Assembly: GCA_963851215.1 (NCBI GenBank)
Contig: CAWKOG010000008.1
Span: 186,001-250,000, forward strand
Direction: 5' to 3'
Source: DATKFM01 sp963851215
GTDB taxonomy: Bacteria > Pseudomonadota > Alphaproteobacteria > Dongiales > Dongiaceae
Length of the DNA: 64,000 bases
Under the pieces are notes generated by a model. It had not been told where the DNA came from, made no database searches, and worked only from the letters and a program-made list of their open reading frames with translations. Position numbers and translations under genes: made by a program. Shown here piece by piece: positions 28,535 through 37,245 of the stretch (position 1 is the first letter of the stretch; every line of letters begins with the position of its first letter).

Positions 28535-30324
28535 TACATAGCCTCCATCAGGGCCCGGTCGAGGCCGTAGTAGGACGCCTTGGGCAGGAAGTGCGGGCGC
28601 AGTCCCGATGACTTGAACGTGCCCTTCACATTGCCCTGGGCATCTTCGCCCTCAAACTCGAACGCATAGAGTTCCTGCGTCGTGATCACGTCACCTTCCA
28701 TGCCGACGACTTCCATGATGTTCGTGATGCGCCGCATGCCGTCGCGCATACGGCTGATCTGCACGATCAAGTCGATCGCCGAAGCGATCTGCGTGCGGAC
28801 GGCCTTGGGCGGCAGATTGATGCCAGCCATGCCGATCATGTTCTCAAGTCGGGTCAGCGCCTCGCGGGGGCGGTTGGCGTGGATCGTGCCCAGCGAGCCG
28901 TCGTGACCGGTGTTCATGGCCTGAAGCATGTCGAGCGCCTCAGGTCCACGGACTTCGCCGAGGATGATGCGGTCGGGACGCATACGCAGGGTGTTCTTCA
29001 CGAGGTCGCGCATGGTGATTTCGCCGACGCCTTCAAGATTGGGCGGGCGAGTTTCCAGACGGACGACGTGGGGCTGCTGCAGCTGGAGTTCGGCGGCGTC
29101 TTCAATGGTACAAATCCGCTCGCCCTGGTCGATCAGCTGCGACATGGCATTGAGCAGCGTTGTCTTGCCCGAACCGGTACCGCCGGAGATCAGGATGTTG
29201 AGGCGGCTGCGGGCGGCGATCTTCAGCACCGTGCCCATCTTTTCGGACAGGTTCCGCTGCTTGGACATGATGTCGATGGTAATGCCCTTTTTGGAGAATT
29301 TACGGATCGAGATGCTCGGCCCGTCGATCGCCAGGGGCGGGATGATGATGTTAACACGACTGCCGTCCAGCAAACGCGCGTCGCAAAGAGGTGACGATTC
29401 GTCGACACGCCGGCCGACTTGGGAGACAATGCGGCTGCAGATGTTCATGACGTGGCCGTTGTCGCGGAACTTCACGTCCGTGATTTCGAGTTTGCCCTTA
29501 CGCTCCACGTAGACCTGGTAGGGGCCGTTGACCATGATGTCGGTCACGGTCTCGTCGGCCAGCATCGGCTCCAGAGGGCCAAGGCCCAACATATCGTCGA
29601 GCAACAGCTCGACGAGGTCTTTCTGCTCGCGCTGATTGAGGCGGATGCGCTCTTCCCGCAGGATTTCGCCGACCAACTCGCCGATCTGCCGGCCGAGTTC
29701 CTCGCGGTCGAGGCGGGCTGCCGCGCCGATATCGATACGGTCGACAACCAGCGGCTGGATCTTCAGCTTGGCTTCTTCGACGCTCTGCTTGCTGGAGACG
29801 CTGGCCTCGGTGTTCTGCCGGGGCTGCGCGGGTGCCATCGTCGGTTTGCCCGGCTGCGCCGCCGGGGCACCGGGGTGGTTGGTCTGGGCATTGCCGATGT
29901 TGGCGCCGGGACCGGCATGAGCGGCGGCGGGCGCAGCCGTGCCCGCGGATGCCGTCGCCATACCGGGAACGGAGCCCGCGCCGGCGGAAGCCACCACCAT
30001 CGCGGTGCTGGCGCTGGCGCTGCCGTCCAGTACTTGCGGCGGCAAGCCGGCGATCAGCGCACCGATCAGGGTGCGCCGTTCCAGCAGGTTGAGGTTGTGA
30101 TTCATGGCCTCGAGCTCGGCAGACGCGATCTCGCCGACCTTGAGGGCAAGCATATGCTTGGACAGATTTGCCGTGCCTTGCTCGATCAGCTTCCGCACCA
30201 CAACGGGCTGCAGTTTGGCGATGATCGGGGCCAGGTTGGCCGCCGGATCGGCGCCGCTATTCGCGGCGGATCCGACGACTTGACCAGGCTGAAAGGCACC
30301 TTCAGCGGGCGGCACAGCAGCCAT
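28534..30324 (-). CDS. cpaF: Tad pilus assembly ATPase TadA (CpaF)
   Basis: A 596-residue secretion ATPase. The C-terminal 400 residues carry Walker A GGTGSGKTTLLNAM, Asp box RICTIEDAAELQL, Walker B RIILGEVRGPEAL and the His box (GSLGTIHANRPREAL). Residues 1-200 are an Ala/Gly/Pro-rich low-complexity segment that makes this longer than usual CpaF (about 450-500). It hydrolyses ATP on the cytoplasmic face to drive Flp pilin assembly. The N-terminal ATG 30324 has only a modest ribosome-binding site. Confidence 0.92.
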   Translation of the reverse strand: MAAVPPAEGAFQPGQVVGSAANSGADPAANLAPIIAKLQPVVVRKLIEQGTANLSKHMLALKVGEIASAELEAMNHNLNLLERRTLIGALIAGLPPQVLDGSASASTAMVVASAGAGSVPGMATASAGTAAPAAAHAGPGANIGNAQTNHPGAPAAQPGKPTMAPAQPRQNTEASVSSKQSVEEAKLKIQPLVVDRIDIGAAARLDREELGRQIGELVGEILREERIRLNQREQKDLVELLLDDMLGLGPLEPMLADETVTDIMVNGPYQVYVERKGKLEITDVKFRDNGHVMNICSRIVSQVGRRVDESSPLCDARLLDGSRVNIIIPPLAIDGPSISIRKFSKKGITIDIMSKQRNLSEKMGTVLKIAARSRLNILISGGTGSGKTTLLNAMSQLIDQGERICTIEDAAELQLQQPHVVRLETRPPNLEGVGEITMRDLVKNTLRMRPDRIILGEVRGPEALDMLQAMNTGHDGSLGTIHANRPREALTRLENMIGMAGINLPPKAVRTQIASAIDLIVQISRMRDGMRRITNIMEVVGMEGDVITTQELYAFEFEGEDAQGNVKGTFKSSGLRPHFLPKASYYGLDRALMEAM

Positions 30325-30338
30325 GACTCTTCAGACCT

Positions 30339-31619
30339 TTACTTCTTCTTCGAGAAAAATGAGAACTTCTTCTTGGCCGGCTTGCCAGCGGCGGCATCGG
30401 CCAACAGCAGCGTCGCGATAGACTTGAAGCCCGCGGTCATCTTGCTGCTGGCTGCAGCGGCGACCACAGGCTTGCCGGCATTCGCGGCCGCCTGATTGGC
30501 TTTGGGATCGTCGGCGAGCACAACGTTCACCGGCTTGCCCAGGGCCTTTTCGAACTCCGCCTTGGAGACAGTGGCTTCCTTGCCGCCGTCCCGGTTGGCG
30601 ACGAAGATGACGCGCGCCGTGCTGGCGACCTGCTGGATCATGGCATTGAAGCGGATCGCATCGCGCAGACCCGCCAGCGTCATGTCCGTGACGACGACGA
30701 TGTCGGTCGAAGCGGCGAGCACGGCCGCACGGGCCGCAGCCGCCTTGCGCGGCACATCGACGACTAGGACCGGCGATTGCTTGCGCAGCTCCTCGACCAG
30801 CAGCGAAACGGCGGAGGTGTTGTAATGTACCTCGTCATCGACGCCTTCTTCGGCGGCCATGACGGTCAGATGATCGCCGCACTTCACGCCGACGCTGGTG
30901 ATGAACAGGCTGTCGATGCGCGACGGATTGTCCAGGACCTCACGCAGGCCGTGAGACGGCTCCACGTCCAGAGCCAGGGCAATCGAGCCGTCCTGCAGAT
31001 CGAGATCCATCAGGATGGTGTCGCGCTTCTTGTCGAAGGCCATGAGCCAGGCGAGGTTGGTCGCCACGGTCGTAGCGCCGACACCGCCGCGGGTGCCGAG
31101 AACGGAAATGACCGAGCGCTTGTCGCTGACCGCTGAGGCGGCCGGTCCGGGGCTCATGCTGGCATGCATCGCCTGCTGGCGCCGTTCCTCGGCCCGGTTG
31201 ATGGCGCCGTCCAGGGCGCGGTCGCTGACCGGCTTCACCAGGTAGTCGGAAATGCCGGCTTCGGTCATCTCGCGGTAGAGGTTGATGTCGTTCACCGCGC
31301 CGATAGCGATCACCTTGGTGTCCTCGGCGAACGCCGCGATGATCGGCAGCATCGCCGACATCGGCTTGGCCGAATCGGAGACATCGACGATCAGCAGCCG
31401 CGGCGGCGCTCCGGCGGCGAGGTAATCGACGACTTCGCGCGTACCGCCGTTGACGATCTGCAAGCCCGGAAAGCGCGGGCCGCACACGATATTGATGATG
31501 CCGTGCGTCTCCGGATCGTTGACGAAGGCCACGCAATCGCCGGCCGACTGATTGCTCATTTCCGGCTCAATCGGACCTTCGATCGGCGCGCCGCGCCGCA
31601 GTTTGCTGGCAAAGCTCAT
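30339..31619 (-). CDS. cpaE: Tad pilus localisation ATPase CpaE/TadZ
   Basis: A 426-residue protein with an N-terminal receiver-like domain (about 25-140) and a ParA/MinD-like ATPase domain from about 165: Walker-type GTRGGVGATTVATNLAWLM and LMDLDLQDGSIALALD. This layout is typical of CpaE/TadZ, which places the pilus machine in the cell. ATG 31619 follows AAGGAGAAAACC. The C-terminus is Lys-rich (KPAKKKFSFFSKKK). Confidence 0.88.
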   Translation of the reverse strand: MSFASKLRRGAPIEGPIEPEMSNQSAGDCVAFVNDPETHGIINIVCGPRFPGLQIVNGGTREVVDYLAAGAPPRLLIVDVSDSAKPMSAMLPIIAAFAEDTKVIAIGAVNDINLYREMTEAGISDYLVKPVSDRALDGAINRAEERRQQAMHASMSPGPAASAVSDKRSVISVLGTRGGVGATTVATNLAWLMAFDKKRDTILMDLDLQDGSIALALDVEPSHGLREVLDNPSRIDSLFITSVGVKCGDHLTVMAAEEGVDDEVHYNTSAVSLLVEELRKQSPVLVVDVPRKAAAARAAVLAASTDIVVVTDMTLAGLRDAIRFNAMIQQVASTARVIFVANRDGGKEATVSKAEFEKALGKPVNVVLADDPKANQAAANAGKPVVAAAASSKMTAGFKSIATLLLADAAAGKPAKKKFSFFSKKK

Positions 31620-31637
31620 GTTGGTTTTCTCCTTAGG

Positions 31638-32357
31638 TTATTCGTCCGACGAGACCCGGAACGGTACGGTGCCCGGACCTTCCGAAGCTGGGAATGTGAC
31701 CGGCGCCGCCGGGATGCCGCGATAGCGCTGGATGGCCATGACGTTGTTGGTGCCGTCGCCGGGCGCAAGCGGGCGGCCCTGGGCGATGTCGTTCGGATTG
31801 CTGACCATGCGCGCGAAGTTGACGGCGTTGGCGCAGCCCAGGCGCGTTTCGGGCCGCCACTCATAGTCGAGCGTGATCGGCTGATTGTAACCGGGGCAGT
31901 CCGGCACGACGAGGGCGACCGTTTCGGCAAAGACGACGACTTCGTCGCCGGTATGCTGATTGTCGGTCGATTTGACGGTGGCAATGCGCGCATTGACGCC
32001 TTGCGACCGCAGGGCGGTGCGCACGGCATTCAACCGGGCTTGAGTCATCGAGTTCTGCGCCGCGGTCTTGGCTGGCGCGCCGATCAGCACCTGGCTGCCG
32101 GCCTGCACGCTGTTCTGGCGCAGGAAGATGCCGACGGCTTCACGCTCCACGTCCGAAAGCTGGTTGGACTTCGGCGCAAAGGCGACGACATGCTGCGACT
32201 GCACGGACTGGTATTGCGGCTGAACGAACGGCTCGTTCTGCTTCCAGGTGGCGTAATCCAGCGGACGATGCTCGCAGCCGGCGATTACTGCCGGAACCAG
32301 GACCAGGGCCGCAATGGAGCAGGCGCGGTTAAACAGGCGGTTTGAATTGCTTTTCAT
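31638..32357 (-). CDS. cpaD: Tad pilus lipoprotein CpaD
   Basis: A 239-residue CpaD. The lipoprotein signal ends with VIAGC, with Cys27 the lipidation site, and the mature part shows the CpaD pattern: NQLSDVEREAVGIFLRQN, QARLNAVRTALRSQGVNARI and the Cys-containing DCPGYNQPITLDYEWRPE and GCANAVNFARMVSNPNDIAQ. It sits in the outer membrane and supports the secretin. ATG 32357 is chosen because the signal peptide begins there; upstream in-frame sequence has no signal. Confidence 0.87.
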   Translation of the reverse strand: MKSNSNRLFNRACSIAALVLVPAVIAGCEHRPLDYATWKQNEPFVQPQYQSVQSQHVVAFAPKSNQLSDVEREAVGIFLRQNSVQAGSQVLIGAPAKTAAQNSMTQARLNAVRTALRSQGVNARIATVKSTDNQHTGDEVVVFAETVALVVPDCPGYNQPITLDYEWRPETRLGCANAVNFARMVSNPNDIAQGRPLAPGDGTNNVMAIQRYRGIPAAPVTFPASEGPGTVPFRVSSDE

Positions 32358-32367
32358 GACTATGACC

Positions 32368-33729
32368 TCATTCAATAACAAAGCCGGAGTTGGCCGGAGC
32401 TGCTCCGGATGCGGCTGACGCGGTGCCAAGCATTTGGCTGCCTTCGGGTCCGACGGCAGCGTCGGTCGGCAGCGAGACCAGGGCCGGGTTGTTGATCGGT
32501 TCGACCAGGTACGGCGTGACGATGATGACCAGCTCCGTTTCCGACCGTTGGAACGTGTCGGACTTGAAGAGCTCGCCCAGGATCGGAATGTCGCCGAGAC
32601 CGGGCACCTTGTCGGCCGTGATGTTCTGATCGGCACGGACCAAGCCGGCAATAGCCAGCGATTGGCCGCTCGCCAGTTCCACCGTCGTTTCCGCGCGGCG
32701 CACGGTGAAGCCGGGGAAGGTGATGTCGTCGATCGTGATGGAATTGGCGGACGACAGGGCGCTGACCTCCGGACGCACGCGTAGGCTCATCCGGTTCGGT
32801 CCGAGCACAGTCGGCGTGAATGCGAGCGTGACGCCAAAGGGATGCAACTCGATCGTGATATCGCCGTCGTCGTCGATTTCCTGCGGAATGGGAATCTCGC
32901 CGCCGGCTACGAATGACGCCGTCTCGCCGGAGATCGCCGTCAGGTTCGGCTCGGCGAGCACCGTGGCCAGGCCCTGAGAGTTGAGCAGGTCCAGTGTCGC
33001 CGTGAGATCGAAGTTGCCGGAGCTGACCGAGCCGGTGACGCTTCCGCTGGGGATGAGGGCCGTCGGCAGACCGGTGACAAAGCCGACCGCGAATTCACCG
33101 TTGCTGACGAGAACATCCCAGTTGATGCCCAAATTCAGCAGCGTATTGCGGTTGATTTCGGCGATGCGCACCCGCAGGTTGACCTGGTTGGGCAACGTGA
33201 TCTGCAGGCGATTGATGATCTCCTCGCCGCTGCCGAGATAGCGGTCGGCGAGACGCCGGGCTTCCTCAGCCTCGAGCGCCGTGCCAACGCTGCCCGACAG
33301 GATGATGCCGCCGCTGATCGACTGCACTTGGATATTGCGGCCCGGGAGGGCCTGCGCAATGACTTGGTTCAATGAACCGAGATTATGCGTGACGACGAGC
33401 GTAACGCTCGCCAGCACGTTGTCGCTCTCGTCCGTCGCATAGATCGTCGTCGTCCCCGGCCGCTTGGCGAAGACGTAGATGAGCTGCTGCGACTTGATGC
33501 CCACGTCGGCGATCTCGGTGTCGGCAATGAACACCGACGTGATCGGCCGGTCCAGGCGGATCAACTGGCCCTGGCTAACCGGCAGCTGCACGACGCTGCC
33601 GGAGCTGGCGTTGGTCACTTCCTGGGCGGCTGCCTGATGGCCGGCAAGGTCGGCGTAGCCGGCGATCGCAACAATCGCGATCGCGGAAGACGCCAGTAGC
33701 TGAAAAAACTTCCGACTATGCATTTTCAT
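32368..33729 (-). CDS. cpaC: Tad pilus secretin CpaC (RcpA)
   Basis: A 453-residue outer-membrane secretin. Signal peptide about 1-35, then the pilus N domain (QLIRLDRPITSVFIADTEIA) and the secretin core with GLATVLAEPNLTAISGETAS, GGEIPIPQEIDD, and the C-terminal LVIIVTPYLVEPI. ATG 33729 follows AGGGGGATATT. It forms the pore through which Flp pili leave the cell. It lies downstream of cpaB with a short spacer. Confidence 0.9.
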   Translation of the reverse strand: MKMHSRKFFQLLASSAIAIVAIAGYADLAGHQAAAQEVTNASSGSVVQLPVSQGQLIRLDRPITSVFIADTEIADVGIKSQQLIYVFAKRPGTTTIYATDESDNVLASVTLVVTHNLGSLNQVIAQALPGRNIQVQSISGGIILSGSVGTALEAEEARRLADRYLGSGEEIINRLQITLPNQVNLRVRIAEINRNTLLNLGINWDVLVSNGEFAVGFVTGLPTALIPSGSVTGSVSSGNFDLTATLDLLNSQGLATVLAEPNLTAISGETASFVAGGEIPIPQEIDDDGDITIELHPFGVTLAFTPTVLGPNRMSLRVRPEVSALSSANSITIDDITFPGFTVRRAETTVELASGQSLAIAGLVRADQNITADKVPGLGDIPILGELFKSDTFQRSETELVIIVTPYLVEPINNPALVSLPTDAAVGPEGSQMLGTASAASGAAPANSGFVIE

Positions 33730-33750
33730 AATATCCCCCTAGCAAATGCC

Positions 33751-34878
33751 TTACTGCGTGACAGGCAGCACGAGTGTGGTGTTGTCACTACCGCCCGATG
33801 AAGAACCGCGCACCACGTCGACGCGAGCACTGTCGCTACCCATGGATTTCAGCATGCGGTCTTCGAGAGCGCGGCTGACTTCATAATCATAGGTGACGCT
33901 GTCGCCGCGCTCGGGAACGGTGCTGTCGGCAAACGGATCCACAACTGTGTCGCTATCCGTGCTGCCGTCTGATGTCGACGTGGCGGCATTCGCGATGGCC
34001 GTGGACGCCTCGGCGCCCGCCGCTGTCGTCAACTCGGAGTTCGCTACCGTTGTGACGTCCCCGTGGCCCGGAATTCTGTCGGCCGGCGAGACGTTGAGGA
34101 AGCTGACTGACGGCGTCTTCGTGCCGGAAATCGACGCCACCGGCGTGCCCCCCGGCTGCTTGTCAGTGGCCAAGCCGCGCAGAGACAGGGCGAGATCGCC
34201 GATGTCGCGGACGGAATGAACCATTTCCACCTGCTTCGGCGTGAGCTCGACAGTCACCGTGCTCAGCTTCTGCGGCTCCTGGCCCTCGATATCATTGATG
34301 ATGCGATCGATGGCGATGACGCGAATGTCCTCGAGGAACGTCTCGGCGATATGCGGCTCGAAACTGTCCGGACCGACGACTTCCTCGCCATTGACGCCTT
34401 CCAATGCGGGCATCTGCATGAGGAGCATCAGGTCGACGTGATCGCCGGGGAAAAGAAGACCGGAGATCGCCGTCTGATCGTCGATGTCGATTGACATGGC
34501 GCGCATGCCCGGCCGCAGCACTGCGGCAAGGAACCCGCGGTCGCCGGGACGCGCGATCATGGTCTCGGTGATCGGACCACCGGCGGCGATGCCGCGGCGC
34601 ACGACGGCGCCGGCGACAGCGCTGCTGTCGGCCTGGCCCTCAACCAGATAGGCGGCATTGATGCCGTCCTCAGGCCACTTCTGCCACTCGACATCCTCTT
34701 CCTTGATGAGCGTGCCGGCGGGCAGGTTGGCCTTCGCGACCAGAACCTTCTTGCCCGAGGTGTCCTGCTGGACAGCCACCGGTTGCGGCTTCTGCGTAAG
34801 CAGGCCGCGCGCGACGAAGGCAGTACCGCCTGCGATCAGCAACGCCGCCAGAACAAAGACAATCGTGCGAACGTTCAT
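33751..34878 (-). CDS. cpaB: Tad pilus assembly protein CpaB (RcpC)
   Basis: A 375-residue CpaB with an N-terminal signal/anchor (TIVFVLAALLIAGGTAFVAR), a SAF domain (VLVAKANLPAGTLIKEEDVE) and a RcpC-type middle domain (RPGMRAMSIDIDDQTAISGL, FPGDHVDLMLL). The C-terminal 100 residues are Ser/Thr/Ala-rich and look disordered. It sits in the periplasm or outer membrane and works with the secretin. ATG 34878 has GAGGGTGAAACA in front. Confidence 0.87.
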   Translation of the reverse strand: MNVRTIVFVLAALLIAGGTAFVARGLLTQKPQPVAVQQDTSGKKVLVAKANLPAGTLIKEEDVEWQKWPEDGINAAYLVEGQADSSAVAGAVVRRGIAAGGPITETMIARPGDRGFLAAVLRPGMRAMSIDIDDQTAISGLLFPGDHVDLMLLMQMPALEGVNGEEVVGPDSFEPHIAETFLEDIRVIAIDRIINDIEGQEPQKLSTVTVELTPKQVEMVHSVRDIGDLALSLRGLATDKQPGGTPVASISGTKTPSVSFLNVSPADRIPGHGDVTTVANSELTTAAGAEASTAIANAATSTSDGSTDSDTVVDPFADSTVPERGDSVTYDYEVSRALEDRMLKSMGSDSARVDVVRGSSSGGSDNTTLVLPVTQ

Positions 34879-34882
34879 TGTT

Positions 34883-35518
34883 TCACCCTCTCATTTGCAG
34901 CATAGCGGCAATGGCGAGTCCGCCGACGGCGATGGCCGCTCCATATGGCAATACCATAGGAAAACGATCCCCCGTTCTCTTGGACCCATCTTCGCCGCCG
35001 TCGCTGCCGATTCCCGGCGTCGAAGTACCAACTGAAAGTCGATCCGGCGCGTTACCGCTGCCGGTCATTGTCATGTCACTGATCGTCACCCCGGCATCGG
35101 CGCCCAGGGCCGCATCCGCCAGAGCAGGGCCATGGGACGATCGCGCCTTGGCATGGCGCCGGAGCAACAGATATGCGGCGAACAGGCCGCCGCTGACCGC
35201 TGTTATCATCAGGAATGGCGCGATGAGCTTGCCGTCGGTCCACAACGCAGCCGCGGCGAGCAGCTTCGCATCGCCGGCGCCCATGAGATGGAAGACCGAG
35301 CTGAGGACGAAGCCCACCGCCAGCACCGCGCCGAAACAGATCAAACCGGCACGCCAGTCGATGGCTTGGGGAGCCGTCATCACGAACAGCGGATAAAGAA
35401 GGATGATCCCAAGCACGTACAGATTGGGAATGCGCTGGTTCCGGATGTCGGAAACGGCGACCGCCAGCAGCAATGCGGCGAAACCCAGGAGACAAGCCTG
35501 ACTGAGAAGGGTCAGCAT
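34883..35518 (-). CDS. cpaA: Prepilin peptidase CpaA (TadV)
   Basis: A 211-residue integral membrane aspartic peptidase of the type IV prepilin family. The two active-site Asp motifs are VSDIRNQRIPN near 25 and MGAGDAKLLAAA near 80. The C-terminus adds a Ser/Gly-rich stretch of about 50 residues and a last helix (PYGAAIAVGGLAIAAML). It cleaves the leader from Flp pilin and the pseudopilins. A GTG at 35533 is an alternative start. Confidence 0.86.
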   Translation of the reverse strand: MLTLLSQACLLGFAALLLAVAVSDIRNQRIPNLYVLGIILLYPLFVMTAPQAIDWRAGLICFGAVLAVGFVLSSVFHLMGAGDAKLLAAAALWTDGKLIAPFLMITAVSGGLFAAYLLLRRHAKARSSHGPALADAALGADAGVTISDMTMTGSGNAPDRLSVGTSTPGIGSDGGEDGSKRTGDRFPMVLPYGAAIAVGGLAIAAMLQMRG

Positions 35519-35542
35519 GGCCGGGCCCGTCACCGCGCTACT

Positions 35543-35563
35543 TGCCGGGATTCAATCCCGGAG
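35543..35563 (-). terminator. Stem-loop between flp and cpaA
   Basis: A perfect 7-bp stem, CCGGGAT (35545-35551) with ATCCCGG (35555-35561), closes a 3-base loop in the gap between the pilin gene and cpaA. No T-run follows. Such intercistronic hairpins often give partial termination or mRNA protection so that the major pilin is made in excess of the machine. Confidence 0.45.
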
Positions 35564-35582
35564 TTGTTGTGGTTGGGGTGGA

Positions 35583-35765
35583 TTACGGGCCGGGAGACGC
35601 TTCCGTCACAGCATCCGCGGCCAGCGTATACATGAACACGACCGCATCGCTCAATGGGCCGATGAAACCCACAACGCCGATGCTGAGGATTCCGGCGATC
35701 AGCCCATACTCGATGGCCGTCGCCCCTTTGTCGTCCCATAGGAAACGTCCGACGATGGTCCACAC
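35583..35765 (-). CDS. Flp/Fap-type pilin
   Basis: A 60-residue pilin. The signature WDDKGATAIEYGLIAGILSI has the G|A cleavage area and the invariant Glu, followed by a hydrophobic stretch and a short C-terminal tail. Its start is GTG 35765 with GGGGAGAA upstream. The CtrA-type site at 35816-35830 lies 51 bases before the start. It is the first gene of the minus-strand pilus operon, and it is the main structural subunit of the Flp pilus. Confidence 0.9.
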   Translation of the reverse strand: MWTIVGRFLWDDKGATAIEYGLIAGILSIGVVGFIGPLSDAVVFMYTLAADAVTEASPGP

Positions 35766-35815
35766 GGCAGGCTTCTCCCCAGATCAATGTTTCGATGATC
35801 AAAGCACACCCGCCT

Positions 35816-35830
35816 TTAACGAACTGTTAA
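35816..35830. promoter_or_regulatory. CtrA-type binding site 1
   Basis: TTAACGAACTGTTAA, a perfect TTAA-N7-TTAA, 51 bases upstream of the GTG start of the Flp pilin. Confidence 0.6.
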
Positions 35831-35973
35831 AGCCGATCGGCACCTGCCATCGGCTTTCATCTCGAACATCCGCGTGCGCGAGGGAATGCGCCAAGCGCCT
35901 AAATTCCCAATATTCGGCACGCATGGTCCGGTCCGATCCCTAATACTTCGGCGGGTAAATTATCGAGTAACGA

Positions 35974-35988
35974 TTAATGCTTGCTTAA
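35974..35988. promoter_or_regulatory. CtrA-type binding site 2
   Basis: TTAATGCTTGCTTAA, a perfect TTAA-N7-TTAA, in the middle of the divergent region, followed by another half site (TTAA at 35998). Confidence 0.55.
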
Positions 35989-36211
35989 TGTCGCCGCTTA
36001 ATTTGCGAATTAGTCGGCAACTTATGCTGTGGTTGTCGCGGTTTCGCCTTGTCGCGGACCTGACTCGAAATGCGGGAGTGGAGCTCGCCGATGATCGCGG
36101 CCGGGTCGCCGCGGCACCGCGGGCGCGAAGTTCAGTCATGCAAGTAAGTACGATTCCACCGACATTTCACGGCATCGACCATTAACGTCGTCGCCCACTT
36201 GGTCGGCCGAG

Positions 36212-36226
36212 TTAACGCGGAATTAA
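36212..36226. promoter_or_regulatory. CtrA-type binding site 3
   Basis: TTAACGCGGAATTAA, a perfect TTAA-N7-TTAA. It is followed directly by the 6-bp inverted repeat GACAGG...CCTGTC (36227-36246), a possible operator for another factor. Confidence 0.55.
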
Positions 36227-36567
36227 GACAGGTAATTTATCCTGTCAGCGATTAAATCATTTTTAGCGGAATTGGCGAAATATCGGTTGGATTGGGACTA
36301 AGTTCCGGATGATAGGTTCCCCGCAATGCATCGGAAGTTAGATGCAAAATAAGATAAAACTCGAAACAACAAGAAGACAAAGATTAGTAATAACAAGTAA
36401 TAAAGATCATTAACCAAATAAAACAATTGTTTTTTGGCAGTTTCAAGCGTATACGAAATGATTGGGTGGGCGGATATTCGGAAGCCGGATCCCAATTCGG
36501 GAACGGACGGCGAATTCCCTCGAATGAAGCTGGGAAGATGTCCTTCGCGTCGGGACAAGGAGAATAC

Positions 36568-37245
36568 ATGATCAAGCATCTCGCTCGCAGAGCCAAGAGC
36601 CGGCTGGCCGGCTTTGCCAGGGAAAGCGACGGCGCCTCCGCTGTCGAATTCGCGCTCGTCTTTCCGCTGGCGTTCTTTCTCATCGCCGCGTCTTTCGAGC
36701 TGGGCATGCTGATGTTCAACCAGGCGGCCATCGAGTCCGCCGTCCGCGAAGCGGCGCGCTATGGCCTGACCGGTCAGGGCACCGAGGAAGAGCGCGCCGA
36801 GGCGATCCTGGATATCGTCGACAAATACACCTACGGGCTCGTGGACCGCGTGAAGACATCACGATCACGACGGAGGTCTATCCGTCGTTTGCGGATGTCG
36901 ATGATCCGGAGCCATTTGTCGATTGCCAACGCCAGCGGCGAGTGGGAAACCGGCGAGACCTATCACAGAGCTGAATGGCGATGCCCGGTTCGCAGGATGA
37001 CATCGGGCGAGGACGGCGTCGGCGCCATGTCGGAAATCGTGCAGTACACGATCAGCTATGACTGGACGATGATGATCCTGCCCTTCATCACCAACATGCC
37101 GTTCTTCCCCGAGGGCAAGATGGTCGACGATGCCGTCGTGCATTTTTCCGCGAAAATGACGATCCGGAACGAACCGTTCCCGATGCCGGCGATCCTAAGG
37201 GGTGGATTTCATGTTGCAAGTAATCAAGAACTTCATTCGGGGTGA
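36568..37245 (+). CDS. tadE: TadE-like pseudopilin (several frameshifts)
   Basis: ATG 36568 follows AAGGAGAATAC. The first 90 residues have the TadE signature: DGASAVEFALVFPLAFFLIA then AAIESAVREAARYGLTGQG. From about 36850 to 37015 the frame changes several times: pieces such as DITITTEVYPSFADVDDPEP and ANASGEWETGETY lie in other frames. Then MSEIVQYTISYDWTMMILPF resumes the first frame. The net length is a multiple of three. The intact protein would be a membrane-anchored minor pseudopilin of about 225 residues. I treat it as a real gene with sequence errors. Confidence 0.7.
   Translation: MIKHLARRAKSRLAGFARESDGASAVEFALVFPLAFFLIAASFELGMLMFNQAAIESAVREAARYGLTGQGTEEERAEAILDIVDKYTYGLVDRVKTSRSRRRSIRRLRMSMIRSHLSIANASGEWETGETYHRAEWRCPVRRMTSGEDGVGAMSEIVQYTISYDWTMMILPFITNMPFFPEGKMVDDAVVHFSAKMTIRNEPFPMPAILRGGFHVASNQELHSG

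Larger units (their letters stand above)
35766..36567. promoter_or_regulatory. AT-rich divergent control region of the tad locus with three CtrA-type sites
   Basis: About 800 bases between the pilin (minus) and tadE (plus). Perfect TTAA-N7-TTAA sites occur at 35816-35830 (spacer CGAACTG), 35974-35988 (TGCTTGC) and 36212-36226 (CGCGGAA), the consensus of the alphaproteobacterial cell-cycle regulator CtrA. An inverted repeat GACAGG/CCTGTC lies at 36227-36246, next to the third site. The part from 36300 to 36430 is very A-rich. No gene-like frame here is convincing. Confidence 0.65.

Noticed and set aside
36298..36579. Minus-strand frame before tadE
   Set aside because: AT-rich sequence gives hydrophobic but patternless protein; it overlaps the tadE start and lies in the control region.
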